Origin: Curtobacterium sp. MCBD17_035
Lineage (GTDB): Bacteria > Actinomycetota > Actinomycetes > Actinomycetales > Microbacteriaceae
Assembly: GCF_003234815.2 (NCBI RefSeq)
Contig: NZ_CP126279.1
Location: 2,542,001 to 2,606,000 of the forward strand
Length of the DNA: 64,000 nt
Direction of reading: 5' to 3'
This document shows, piece by piece, positions 57,184-64,000 of this stretch. A program made the position numbers and the translations under genes. The first letter of the stretch is position 1. Each line of letters opens with the position of its first letter. The notes beneath the pieces are model-generated. The model did no database searches. It had not been told where the DNA came from and was given only the letters and a program-made list of their open reading frames with translations.

Positions 57184-58347
57184 TCAGCCTTTCTGGCCTG
57201 GGGCGGCGCTGGCGGGGCGGCGGTAGAAGGGGAGTTCGGAGACGGTCGCCGGGACGGCGGTGCCGCGCACGTCGACGCGCAGGACGGTGCCCCGGGTGGC
57301 GACCGCAGGGTCGACGTACGCCATGGCGACGGGGTGCCCGAGCGTCGGTGACAGGGCGCCCGAGGTGACCGTGCCGACGGTCTGGCCGCCGTCGAGCACC
57401 GGGTAACCGGCACGGGCGGCACGGCGACCCTCCATGACGAGCCCGACGAGGAGCGGGGCGTCGGTGGCGGGCGTGACCCCGGCCCTCCCGACGAATTCCG
57501 TGTCCATCGCGACGACGCGACCGAGTCCGGCCTGCGCGGGACGCACGGTGGTGTCGAGTTCGTGGCCGTACAGCGGCATCCCGGCCTCGAGCCGGAGCGT
57601 GTCGCGTGCGGCGAGCCCGGCGGGCACGACGCCGCGGTCGGCACCGGCGTCGAGCAGGGCGTCCCAGAGCACGGGCGCCAGGTCCGTGGGGCAGTAGATC
57701 TCGAAGCCGTCCTCGCCCGTGTAGCCGGTGCGGGCGATGAGGACGTCCTGCAGGTCGAACGAGGCGTGCAGGACGCGGTAGTAGCGGAGCTCGTCGAGCG
57801 GCGTCTCGGGCTGCAGGCGATCGGCGACGACGAGCGCGTCGAGCGTGCCCGCGGCGGCCGGGCCCTGGATCGCGACGAGGGCCGTGGTGTCGCTGTCGTC
57901 CGTGACCTCGACGTCGTGGCCCACCGCGCGGTCGCGCAGCGCGGCGACGGCGACGTCGCGGTTGGCGGCGTTCGCGACGACGAGGAACGCGTCGTCCTCG
58001 GTGCGGTACACGACGACGTCGTCGAGCACGCCGCCGTCGTCGGTCAGGAGCAGCGAGTACTTCGCCCGACCGACGGGCATCGTGGCGTGCTTGCCCGCGA
58101 GCGCGGCGTCGAGGTACGCGCCGGCGTCGGGCCCCTGGACACCGATCTCCGCCATGTGCGAGAGGTCGAACAGCCCCGCCGCGCTGCGCACGGCGTGGTG
58201 CTCGGCGAGGTCGGAGCTGTACCGGACGGGCATCTGCCAGCCCGCGAAGTCCGTGAACGTGGCGCCGGCGGCGGCATGGGCCTCGTGGAGTGGGGATCGG
58301 CGGTGCACCGATGGTCCGGCACTGCCCGACGGGGTCGGATCGGTCAT
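57184..58347 (-). CDS. gcvT: glycine cleavage system T protein (aminomethyltransferase)
   Basis: A 387-residue tetrahydrofolate-dependent enzyme releasing ammonia from the aminomethyl-lipoyl group of GcvH. Motifs: [49 protein letters not shown] and [21 protein letters not shown] (listed in part). The ATG at 58345-58347 has AGGAGA upstream. It is the first gene of the operon, directly after the glycine riboswitch. Confidence 0.96.
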   Translation of the reverse strand: MTDPTPSGSAGPSVHRRSPLHEAHAAAGATFTDFAGWQMPVRYSSDLAEHHAVRSAAGLFDLSHMAEIGVQGPDAGAYLDAALAGKHATMPVGRAKYSLLLTDDGGVLDDVVVYRTEDDAFLVVANAANRDVAVAALRDRAVGHDVEVTDDSDTTALVAIQGPAAAGTLDALVVADRLQPETPLDELRYYRVLHASFDLQDVLIARTGYTGEDGFEIYCPTDLAPVLWDALLDAGADRGVVPAGLAARDTLRLEAGMPLYGHELDTTVRPAQAGLGRVVAMDTEFVGRAGVTPATDAPLLVGLVMEGRRAARAGYPVLDGGQTVGTVTSGALSPTLGHPVAMAYVDPAVATRGTVLRVDVRGTAVPATVSELPFYRRPASAAPGQKG

Positions 58348-58402
58348 GGGGTGGAGTTCTCCTGCGTCGACGCGTCCCGGCGGGGACGCCGGTCGGAACT
58401 CC

Positions 58403-58612
58403 CCCTCTGTCATGTGCCTGAGAGTTTCGCCGACCGGTCGGAGGCGGTCGGCTTTCACCGTGGGCGAGGGCACGCCGTGACGGCGCCCTGCTTTTCAGAG
58501 TGGCCTGACCCCTGCGGTCGTACGACCTGAGAGATTGACGGGGAGGTTGCTCCTTCGGTGTCCGGTCTCGCGATCGCCGGCTCGGCGCGCTCGTGATCGG
58601 ACTCTCCCGCAG
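58403..58612 (-). promoter_or_regulatory. tandem glycine riboswitch
   Basis: The leader of gcvT carries two glycine aptamers. Aptamer 1 (about 58521-58612) begins CGGGAGAGTCC and holds CCGAAGGAGCAA and AATCTCTCAGG. Aptamer 2 (about 58410-58505) begins CCACTCTGAAAAGCAGG and ends GCGAAACTCTCAGG. These conserved blocks are diagnostic. Glycine binding is known to switch on gcv expression in this class. About 55 nt separate the second aptamer from the gcvT start, which would be the expression platform. The 370-nt gap upstream of gcvT is thus fully explained except for the promoter shared region to 58705. Confidence 0.94.
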
Positions 58613-58717
58613 GGTGTGGTCGGCCCGGTGTGCTGTTGTGGCCCCGATCGTACCAACGCCGTGTTACGGCCTCGTGACGAGGCCGGCCGGTCGTTCGACA
58701 TCTCGTAGGATCACCGC

Positions 58718-59095
58718 GTGGCCGGACAGCGATCGCGCCCGCGTGGGCAGCTCGAGCAGGCGGTGCTCGACGTGCTCTGGTCCGCGGGCCCCGACGGCCT
58801 CACCGCGCGTGAGGTCCTCGACCGCTGCGACGAACCACGACCCGCGCTGACCACCGTGCTGACGGTGCTCGAGCGCCTCGGGCGGAAGGGCGGGGTGCTC
58901 CGCGACGAACAGGCCGACGCCCCCCTGCGGTTCCGCGCGAGCCGCTCCCGCGCCGACCACGCCGCGTCCCTCATGGAGTCCGCGCTCGCCGCGTCGAGCG
59001 ACCGCGAGGCCGCGCTGCTCCGCTTCACCGGCTCCCTGGCGTCGGACGACCTCGAGGCCCTGCGTCGCGCGATCGACGCGCGCGCCCGGTCCTGA
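58718..59095 (+). CDS. BlaI/MecI/CopY family transcriptional repressor
   Basis: A 125-residue winged-helix repressor (LEQAVLDVLW, LTAREVLDRC, TTVLTVLERLGRKG) with a C-terminal dimerisation helix. Such proteins are cleaved or released by a membrane M56 peptidase, and one is encoded 11 nt downstream. The target genes are not evident; no beta-lactamase is present. TAGGAT (58706-58711) ends 6 nt before the GTG start. Confidence 0.92.
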   Translation: MAGQRSRPRGQLEQAVLDVLWSAGPDGLTAREVLDRCDEPRPALTTVLTVLERLGRKGGVLRDEQADAPLRFRASRSRADHAASLMESALAASSDREAALLRFTGSLASDDLEALRRAIDARARS

Positions 59096-59106
59096 CGGGA
59101 ACGACC

Positions 59107-59916
59107 GTGATCGTCTGGGGCGTCGCCCTCGTCGTGACCGCGGTCGTCGTGGCCGCCGCCGCTCCCCGGCTGCTCACCCGGTGGGCGTGGACGATCGACC
59201 GCCCCCGGACCGCGCTCGTCAGCTGGTGCGCCGCGGTCCTGATCGGGGTCGGCGGCTCCGTGTCGGGCGTCACGCTCGTCGCGCTCGGGAGTCGACACGG
59301 GGCGGACCCGTTCCGGCTGGCGGCCTCGCCGACCCACGGCGCGCACCTCGTGGTGGCCGTCGCCGCGGTGCTCGCGTTCGTGGTCGCCGTCCGCGTCCCT
59401 CCCGGGCCGGAGCACGCGGCCGTCCGCGCGGCCCTGCGAACCGGGGCGGCGGAACGTCGTCGGGTCGCCGGGACCGAGATCGCGGTGGTCGCGGGCGAGC
59501 GCGCCCTGGCGTGCGCCGTGCCCGGACGCGACCGCACCGTGCTCGTCAGCACCGGACTGGCAGCGCGCCTCCGTCCCGACGAACTCGATGCCGTCGTCGC
59601 ACACGAGGCGGCGCACCTGACGGGGCACCACGCGGCCGTGGTCGGCGTCGCGGCGTCGATCGAGCGGGCGGTGCCGTGGGTGCCCGGCGCGCGCGCCATG
59701 GCGAGTGCGACCCGGGTCCTGGTCGAGTTCGCCGCCGACGACACCGCCGCCAGACGCGTCGGTGCCGAGGTGGTGGCCCGAGCGATCGAGCGCAGTGACG
59801 TCGGTGGTGCGGCGCCCCTGACCGGCGTCCGGGTCGCTCGACTCCGGAGGCCGGCCACACCGGGTCAGCGCCGGTGGCGGGCAGCTCCGGTGACGTCGCG
59901 GAAGAAGTCGGCGTAG
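59107..59916 (+). CDS. M56 family membrane metallopeptidase (BlaR1-like, no sensor domain)
   Basis: A 269-residue protein with about three N-terminal membrane helices, the zinc motif HEAAHLTGHH (HExxH) near residue 165 and a basic tail. Relative to BlaR1/MecR1 it lacks the C-terminal penicillin-binding sensor. It is expected to control the BlaI protein in the same operon. The last 52 bp overlap a small gene on the opposite strand. GTG start at 59107. Confidence 0.9.
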   Translation: MIVWGVALVVTAVVVAAAAPRLLTRWAWTIDRPRTALVSWCAAVLIGVGGSVSGVTLVALGSRHGADPFRLAASPTHGAHLVVAVAAVLAFVVAVRVPPGPEHAAVRAALRTGAAERRRVAGTEIAVVAGERALACAVPGRDRTVLVSTGLAARLRPDELDAVVAHEAAHLTGHHAAVVGVAASIERAVPWVPGARAMASATRVLVEFAADDTAARRVGAEVVARAIERSDVGGAAPLTGVRVARLRRPATPGQRRWRAAPVTSRKKSA

Positions 59917-60032
59917 AGCACGGGCTCGAGGTCCCCGTCGACCGGGTACCCCCAACGGCGCTCGCGGCGCTGCTGTCGGAACGTCTTGATGCGAGCCGGG
60001 GGGACGCCCGGCTCGGACTCGTACAGACTCAT
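59865..60032 (-). CDS. small basic protein of unknown function
   Basis: A 55-residue protein, MSLYESEPGVPPARIKTF followed by RQQRRERRWGYPVDGDLEP. Its ATG at 60030-60032 has AGGGGAT just upstream. The composition is unlike a random frame: it has Tyr/Trp/Phe and Asp and no Cys. No family recognised. It overlaps the M56 gene tail-to-tail by 52 bp. Confidence 0.6.
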   Translation of the reverse strand: MSLYESEPGVPPARIKTFRQQRRERRWGYPVDGDLEPVLYADFFRDVTGAARHRR

Positions 60033-60264
60033 CTGATCCCCTGGTGCCTGATCGCTTGGGTGTCGGTGGTCGGTCGTCGCCCGTCGAGGACGACGTCGGC
60101 GCTCGCTGCGCTCGGTGTGCACGCGGTGCGCTTCTGGTCCTTCGAGAGTACGTGCGGCGTTCTCGGCGAGTCAGGGGTTGACCTGGCCCCCGGACAGGGG
60201 TAGTACCAGGGCGCCGTGTGCGGCCCGCGCGGTAGGATCGGGTACCACCACCATGAGGGGGACC

Positions 60265-60747
60265 GTGAAGGCACTCACCGAGTCCGACATCCGATCGTCG
60301 TTCGTCAACGCGACCCCGGAGGAGCTCGACCACCTGCCGATCCCGGGTCTGCACGAGATGCTCTGGGACGAGCGCGAGTACCTCGGTTGGCGCGACCCGC
60401 AGGCCGCCCGTCGCGGCTACATGGTCCACTGGATGGACGGCCGCCCCACCGGGATCGTCGTCCGCGCGGCCGGCGGTTCGCTCCGGCCGGGCATCGCGGC
60501 GATGTGCTCCTTCTGCCACTCACCCCAGCCGGCCACGCAGGTCCGGTTGTTCTCGGCTGCGCGTGCCGGCGAGTCCGGCCGGAACGGCAACACCATCGGG
60601 TCCTACATCTGCGAGGACCTGGCGTGCTCGCTCCTCATCCGCGTGGCGCCCCCGCACCTCAACCCGCCCGAGACGATCGCAGCCCGGTCCGCGGCCCTGC
60701 TCCAGCGCGTGCAGAACTTCACCGCGGACGTCATGAAGACCGCGTGA
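60265..60747 (+). CDS. FBP C-terminal domain protein (FusB-like EF-G-binding zinc finger)
   Basis: A 160-residue protein of the FBP_C (treble-clef) family, related to FusB/FusC and to the C-terminus of fibronectin-binding-type proteins that bind elongation factor G. The four zinc cysteines are C81-x2-C84 in CSFC and C116-x4-C121. The start is GTG at 60265 because homology begins VKALTESDIRSSF and AGGGGG lies just before it; the ATG at 60253 would place that site inside the gene. TAGGAT (60233-60238) gives a leader of about 20 nt. Family members can release EF-G from fusidic-acid-stalled ribosomes; whether this one does is not known. Confidence 0.86.
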   Translation: MKALTESDIRSSFVNATPEELDHLPIPGLHEMLWDEREYLGWRDPQAARRGYMVHWMDGRPTGIVVRAAGGSLRPGIAAMCSFCHSPQPATQVRLFSAARAGESGRNGNTIGSYICEDLACSLLIRVAPPHLNPPETIAARSAALLQRVQNFTADVMKTA

Positions 60748-61010
60748 CCACGGGTGCTCCCGACCGGTTCGCCGCAGCGCGCTGGGTCACCGTCGAACGC
60801 CACGACGCCGGGCGGTGGTCCGTCACGGTCCTCGATGAGGCCGACGACGAGATCGCCTCGTTCGGCATGGGGGTCGAGGGCGAGTGGGAACCCGACGTCG
60901 TGGACCACGTGGCGTTCGCGCTGACCCGGCTCGGATTGCGGACCGTCGGCGCCCGCCCCTGGCGTGAGGACGAGCTGGGCCTGGCCCGCGCAGCCGTCCT
61001 GCCCGCCTGA
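60744..61010 (+). CDS. hypothetical protein, 88 residues
   Basis: Overlaps the stop of the FBP gene as GTGA, so it is translationally coupled to it. The protein is acidic, with ARWVTVERHDAGRWSVTVLDE, WEPDVVDHVAFALTRLG and a final GARPWREDE motif. The pattern of beta strands followed by an amphipathic helix looks real, but I recognise no family. A small partner or modulator of the FBP protein is one possibility. Confidence 0.72.
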   Translation: MTTGAPDRFAAARWVTVERHDAGRWSVTVLDEADDEIASFGMGVEGEWEPDVVDHVAFALTRLGLRTVGARPWREDELGLARAAVLPA

Positions 61011-61106
61011 CACCGCGCCCCGGTCGCGTTCAGCGCGCCCCGTTACGGTTCGGGAGGCACGGGTGCGGCCCGCACCGCGCCTCCAGACCGGAAGGACCAC
61101 CGCAGC

Positions 61107-61517
61107 ATGTCCGTCGTCAAGATCAACGCCATCCACGTCCCCGCCGGTGCCGGCGCCGAGCTCGAGCAGCGGTTCGCTGCCCGCAGACACGCGGTCGACG
61201 GGGCTCCCGGCTTCGAGGGCTTCCAGCTCCTCCGCCCGGTGAAGGGCGACGACCGGTACTTCGTCGTCACGACGTGGGCGGACGAGGCGTCGTTCCAGGC
61301 GTGGGCCGCCGACGGCGCGAAGGCGGCGCACGGCGGTGGGTCCGAGGGTGCGCACGGTCGGCATGCGGCGGCGGCCGGCGAGCACGGCGCTCCTGCCGGA
61401 CACGGTGCTCCTGCCGGGCAGGGCGCTCCCGCCGGACACGGCGACGCGCAGGACGGCGCCCGACGCCCCGTCGCGACCGGCGCGGATCTGCTCGAGTTCG
61501 AGGTCGTCGAGCTCTGA
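61107..61517 (+). CDS. antibiotic biosynthesis monooxygenase (ABM) / heme-oxygenase-like protein with a repeat insertion
   Basis: A 136-residue ABM-fold protein (SVVKINAIHVPAGAGAELEQRF, FEGFQLLRPVKGDDRYFVVTTW) resembling MhuD/IsdG-type heme-degrading enzymes, which bind heme with a His/Asn pair. Residues about 77-120 are a His/Gly/Ala-rich insert with 6-residue GAPAGH units, located just before the final beta strand LLEFEVVEL. The ATG has GGAAGGA ten bases upstream. Heme degradation is a family-based inference. Confidence 0.84.
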   Translation: MSVVKINAIHVPAGAGAELEQRFAARRHAVDGAPGFEGFQLLRPVKGDDRYFVVTTWADEASFQAWAADGAKAAHGGGSEGAHGRHAAAAGEHGAPAGHGAPAGQGAPAGHGDAQDGARRPVATGADLLEFEVVEL

Positions 61518-61523
61518 GCCCCG

Positions 61524-62366
61524 CTACGCCGTGACGGACCGCACGCGGTCGAGCACCACCTCGGCCACGAGCGCGGCCGCGTTCTCGGGCAGCCAGTGGT
61601 CCTCGTCGACGGCCACGAACCGGTAGGGCGCCGCGACGTACCGCTCGGTCGCCTCGGCCGCGACCCGACCGAGTGCCGCGTCCCGGGAGCCCCACAGGTA
61701 TGACGTCGGGACACGGACCAGCGAGTCGACGCGCGGCGTGCCGGCCGGAGTGGGCAGCGCCAGTGCGCGGTACCAGTCGATCGCCGCGCGCAGTGCTCCT
61801 GGCTCGCGCATCCGGCGGTCGTACCGCTCGGCGGTGGCGCGTGCGAGGCCCATGCTCTCGAGCACCGGGACGAGACGCCCCCGGAGCAGCCGTTCGGGGA
61901 GCCAGGGCACCTGGAACGCCGCGATGTACCACGACCGCAGGGCCTGGTCGGAGCGGACCGCCGCGAGCGCCATCGCCCGCGGGTGCGGGGTCGCCAGGAC
62001 CGTGAGCGACGCGAGCCGGTCGGGAGCCCGCTGCGCGAGCCGCCAGGCGACCAGCCCGCCCCAGTCGTGGCCGACGAGGTGGACCCGCTCTGCGCCCAGT
62101 CGGTCGGCGAGCGCCAGGACGTCGTCGACGAGCCAGTCGCGCCGGTACGCGCGGCGTCCCTCCGGCCGCGCCCCGACCGCGTACCCGCGTTGGTCCGGCG
62201 CGACGACGCGGAGGCCCTCGGCCGTCAGGAGCGGCGTGACCGCCCGCCAGGTGCTCCGGTCGGCGGGGAACCCGTGGAGGAGGACCGCGACCGGACCGTC
62301 TTCTGGGCCGCTGTCGTCGACGTCGAGGACGAGGCCGCCGCGGCGGAGCTGGTCGATGCGGGTCAT
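61524..62366 (-). CDS. alpha/beta hydrolase, epoxide-hydrolase/dehalogenase type
   Basis: A 280-residue alpha/beta hydrolase. Oxyanion HGFP at 31-34; nucleophile elbow GHDWGG, with Asp101 as the nucleophile, which is the arrangement of epoxide hydrolases and haloalkane dehalogenases rather than esterases. The catalytic His is in VDEDHWLPEN. TACCGT (62373-62378) lies 6 nt before the ATG, so the longer upstream frame is non-coding. The gene ends 6 nt from the ABM stop codon. Confidence 0.88.
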   Translation of the reverse strand: MTRIDQLRRGGLVLDVDDSGPEDGPVAVLLHGFPADRSTWRAVTPLLTAEGLRVVAPDQRGYAVGARPEGRRAYRRDWLVDDVLALADRLGAERVHLVGHDWGGLVAWRLAQRAPDRLASLTVLATPHPRAMALAAVRSDQALRSWYIAAFQVPWLPERLLRGRLVPVLESMGLARATAERYDRRMREPGALRAAIDWYRALALPTPAGTPRVDSLVRVPTSYLWGSRDAALGRVAAEATERYVAAPYRFVAVDEDHWLPENAAALVAEVVLDRVRSVTA

Positions 62367-62524
62367 GCCGCCACGGTAGGCCGCCCACGAGTGGCGGTCC
62401 GGCCGAACGGGGTACGTGCGAACTGGGAGCGACGGCGCAGCGGCCCATCGGGCGGCCTGCTGTGGGAGCGGGAGGAAGATCCGACGCCCTCGACCTGCCG
62501 GGAGGACCGGATCGGGAGGGGTGG

Positions 62525-62549
62525 GGGCTCGGCACCCGAAGCCGAGCCC
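62525..62549. terminator. 9-bp hairpin in the intergenic region
   Basis: GGGCTCGGC pairs with GCCGAGCCC around ACCCGAA. Could be a terminator or part of an uncharacterised RNA. Confidence 0.4.
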
Positions 62550-62668
62550 ACCACCGGCGGCACCCGAATCGCCGCTCGTAACCACGGGCCCCGAAGCCCG
62601 GATTGGTTGCGAGCATATTGGGACGGCCGTGTCCGCCGCAGCTCCCGCACGTCCCCAGACCAGAGGTA

Positions 62669-62680
62669 GAACGAGTGTTC
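62669..62680. promoter_or_regulatory. possible LexA (SOS) operator
   Basis: GAACGAGTGTTC fits GAAC-N4-GTTC, the core of actinobacterial SOS boxes, and extends as the inverted repeat AGAAC/GTTCT. No SOS gene is directly downstream. Confidence 0.4.
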
Positions 62681-62826
62681 TGTACCCCGCCAGAGGGTGC
62701 CGTTGGTCGGAACACGCGCCGTTCATCCGCCGAGCGGCGGCGGATGCGTCCCCCAGCCGCACGGTACGGATTCTGGACCGACACAGGTCACGCACGTCAC
62801 CCCGGCACGCACGACGCGCCGCCCTC

Positions 62827-62855
62827 TTCCAGTCCTGCCCCGATGGTGCTAGAGT
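62827..62855 (+). promoter_or_regulatory. possible promoter of the OB-fold-like gene
   Basis: TTCCAG (62827-62832), 17-nt spacer, TAGAGT (62850-62855). The resulting leader would be about 225 nt. Confidence 0.4.
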
Positions 62856-63086
62856 TCGGAGCTGGCGTTCTGCCGCGGACCCATCTCATCCGCCCCGCCG
62901 CCTGCTCCGTACCGGCTCCATCGAGTCGCATTCCACCGGGGCCCCGTCCCGCCGATCATGGCCGGACAACCCACGCCGACCTCCGGCGTGTGCGATCCGA
63001 GTGCCCGCCCGGCCAGCGCCCTGTACAAGGGATCGAGGCCAGCGCACCGCGCTCGTCGCCAACGAACCATCGGAAAAGACAGCACC

Positions 63087-63377
63087 ATGACCAGCACCAT
63101 CGACTTCATCCAGATCAGCGGGACCGTGCTCGACGCGCCCGTCCTGACCACCGACGACCTCGTCGAGTTCGTCGTCGCCGACGACGTCTCCCGTCGCGAG
63201 TTCCTCGTCCGCCTCCCCCGCACCGAGCTCGGCGCGCACGTCGTCGCCGGCGCCCACGTGCAGGCCGCCGGCGCCGCCGGCTGGGTCGTCCCGGGCCGTC
63301 CCTGGCGGCACGAGCCGAGCCGGACGATCCTGCAGGCGCATGACGTGCAGCTCGCGGCGCTCGCCTTCGCGGCCTGA
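63087..63377 (+). CDS. small protein, possibly OB-fold single-stranded-DNA-binding-like
   Basis: A 96-residue protein, MTSTIDFIQISGTVLDAPVL then FVVADDVSRREFLVRLP. The pattern of five beta strands resembles the start of SSB proteins, but the acidic C-terminal tail and DNA-binding aromatic residues are missing. The ATG at 63087 has GGAAAAG nine bases upstream; the open frame extends upstream to 62958 but that part looks non-coding. The call is tentative. Confidence 0.68.
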   Translation: MTSTIDFIQISGTVLDAPVLTTDDLVEFVVADDVSRREFLVRLPRTELGAHVVAGAHVQAAGAAGWVVPGRPWRHEPSRTILQAHDVQLAALAFAA

Positions 63378-63480
63378 CGGCACCGTGCGACCCGACGGCA
63401 CCGTTCCGCCCGACGGCGCGGTGCCGACGGTACCGTTCCGCCCGACGCCGCGGTACCGCCCGACGGCACCGTGACACGCG
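63378..63480. repeat. degenerate 18-19-bp tandem repeat
   Basis: About five units of CGACGGCACCGTTCCGCC-like sequence, with GACGGCACCG recurring at about 63377, 63397 and 63463. It fills the gap between two convergent genes. Confidence 0.7.
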
Positions 63481-63497
63481 CCCGGCCCTGAGCGGGT

Positions 63498-64000
63498 TCA
63501 GTCGGCGCGGAGCACGCGTGCAGCGACGTCGGGTGGACACCGATCCTCGACGCGGTACATCCCCCGGGCGTGCGCGACCGGCACCCACGGCAACCACCGA
63601 CGGTTGAGGCCGAACCCCCGACGCGGGGCGAACGACCAGTGCTCCTGCTGCCACCCGACCCCGCGGAGGTCGAACGCGTGCTCGACCGTCGCGAACATCG
63701 TGGTCGTGCCGTGTGTGACCACGCGAGCGACGTCGAGCCAGTGGTCGTCGTGCGTCAGCGCGAACAGCCGGGCGAACACCGAGGCGTTCACGGCGAGGAA
63801 CCCGTCCGTCATCGACACCCCGGACGCGATGAGCTGGTGTCCGATGGTCGAGACCCCGTGCTTCCAGTGGAGCAACCCTGGATCGGCGTCCTCCGGCATG
63901 GGCACGTCCCAGACGTAGATCCACGTCTCGGCGACCGAGGCCGCGGAGGCGGCCCGGTCCAGCCATTCGGCCCCGCCGGTCGCGTCGTACAGGTCGAGGA
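63498..64000 (-). CDS. C-terminal part of a large protein, possibly six-hairpin glycosidase-like (5' end outside window)
   Basis: The frame is open from the window edge to a TGA at 63498-63500, giving 167 residues. It reads LYDATGGAEWLDRAASAASVAETW, then HWKHGVSTIGHQLIASGVSM, and ends WVPVAHARGMYRVEDRCPPD. Helical repeats with His/Trp-rich turns resemble an (alpha/alpha)6-barrel glycoside hydrolase or epimerase, but the missing N-terminus prevents a firm call. The in-frame GTG at 63905 is not the true start, because the frame is clearly coding upstream of it. Confidence 0.75.
   Translation of the reverse strand, partial: LDLYDATGGAEWLDRAASAASVAETWIYVWDVPMPEDADPGLLHWKHGVSTIGHQLIASGVSMTDGFLAVNASVFARLFALTHDDHWLDVARVVTHGTTTMFATVEHAFDLRGVGWQQEHWSFAPRRGFGLNRRWLPWVPVAHARGMYRVEDRCPPDVAARVLRAD

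Larger units (their letters stand above)
62367..63086. other. 720-nt region without a convincing gene
   Basis: It contains the alpha/beta hydrolase promoter (62373-62378), a 13-mer variant (62498-62510), a 9-bp hairpin GGGCTCGGC/GCCGAGCCC (62525-62549), a palindrome GAACGAGTGTTC (62669-62680), a 9-bp hairpin CATCCGCCG/CGGCGGATG (62724-62746) and a promoter for the OB-fold-like gene (TAGAGT 62850-62855). It is less GC-rich than its neighbours. Open frames here lack homology and good starts. Confidence 0.6.

Noticed and set aside
58718..59916. Beta-lactam resistance regulatory system (BlaI-BlaR1).
   Set aside because: The M56 protein lacks the penicillin-binding sensor and no beta-lactamase or PBP gene lies beside it.
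62958..63377. Longer form of the OB-fold-like protein starting at an upstream ATG.
   Set aside because: The extra 43 residues look like translated leader, and a clear GGAAAAG site precedes the ATG at 63087.
63498..63905. Complete 135-residue gene starting at GTG 63905.
   Set aside because: The same frame stays open and protein-like to the window edge, so it is the end of a longer gene.

Overview
This window looks like a core chromosomal segment of a very GC-rich actinobacterium of the family Microbacteriaceae; a Curtobacterium-like organism fits best. The evidence is gene content and order, strong G/C bias at third codon positions, frequent GTG/TTG starts, actinobacterial marker families (UPF0182, AdnAB, DUF3107, DUF3117, mycothiol gene mshB, actinobacterial DapD) and many transcripts that appear to be leaderless. 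I saw no rRNA, tRNA, CRISPR array, insertion sequence, integrase or phage gene. The genus is an inference.

Layout. (1) 1-20.2 kb is a DNA-repair and housekeeping block: a UPF0182 membrane protein (cut by the left edge), a PDZ/Lon-type membrane protease, a DUF2342 metalloprotease-like protein, an orphan ThiF-like protein, a UvrD2-type helicase, NudC, a degenerate phosphotransferase, the AdnA/AdnB helicase-nuclease pair, DUF3107, a ferritin-like protein and a DEAD-box RNA helicase. From memory this order follows M. tuberculosis Rv3193c-Rv3211. (2) 20.2-31 kb holds a PHP phosphoesterase, Xaa-Pro aminopeptidase, GNAT, a stress-type membrane protein with a Q-rich repeat tail, an MgtE_N/CBS protein with DUF1003 and Mrp, TatB, an O-methyltransferase, an AAA ATPase, DUF3117 and a PIG-V-like mannosyltransferase. 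(3) 31-41.4 kb is lysine/diaminopimelate and central metabolism: dapE and dapD divergent, gltA, an mshB-ferredoxin-dapC operon, a lipoprotein with an M20 amidohydrolase, and typA. (4) 41.4-51.6 kb has a CPBP protease, a frameshifted peroxiredoxin, a candidate structured non-coding RNA, two paralogous PH-like membrane proteins and a peptide ABC importer (oppA-B-C and a fused oppDF). (5) 51.6-58.7 kb has an S9 peptidase and the glycine cleavage operon gcvT-gcvH-gcvP behind a tandem glycine riboswitch. (6) 58.7-64 kb has a BlaI/M56 pair, an FBP (EF-G-binding) zinc-finger protein, an ABM monooxygenase, an epoxide-hydrolase-like protein, a small OB-fold-like protein and the C-terminal end of a large unidentified enzyme.

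How the parts work together. Peptides imported by the Opp system can be degraded by the S9 and Xaa-Pro peptidases. Glycine released this way can be oxidised by the riboswitch-controlled glycine cleavage system. dapC, dapD and dapE cover three steps of the succinylase route to diaminopimelate. NudC, mycothiol (mshB), a ferredoxin and a damaged peroxiredoxin relate to redox balance.

Most notable are (a) a ~305-nt structured intergenic RNA candidate at 43.0-43.3 kb bounded by a promoter and a strong terminator hairpin, (b) a -10 element lying 6-7 nt before the start codon of about twenty genes, implying widespread leaderless mRNAs, (c) a 13-bp hairpin-forming repeat scattered between genes, and (d) several conserved-family proteins lacking hallmark catalytic or metal-binding residues.
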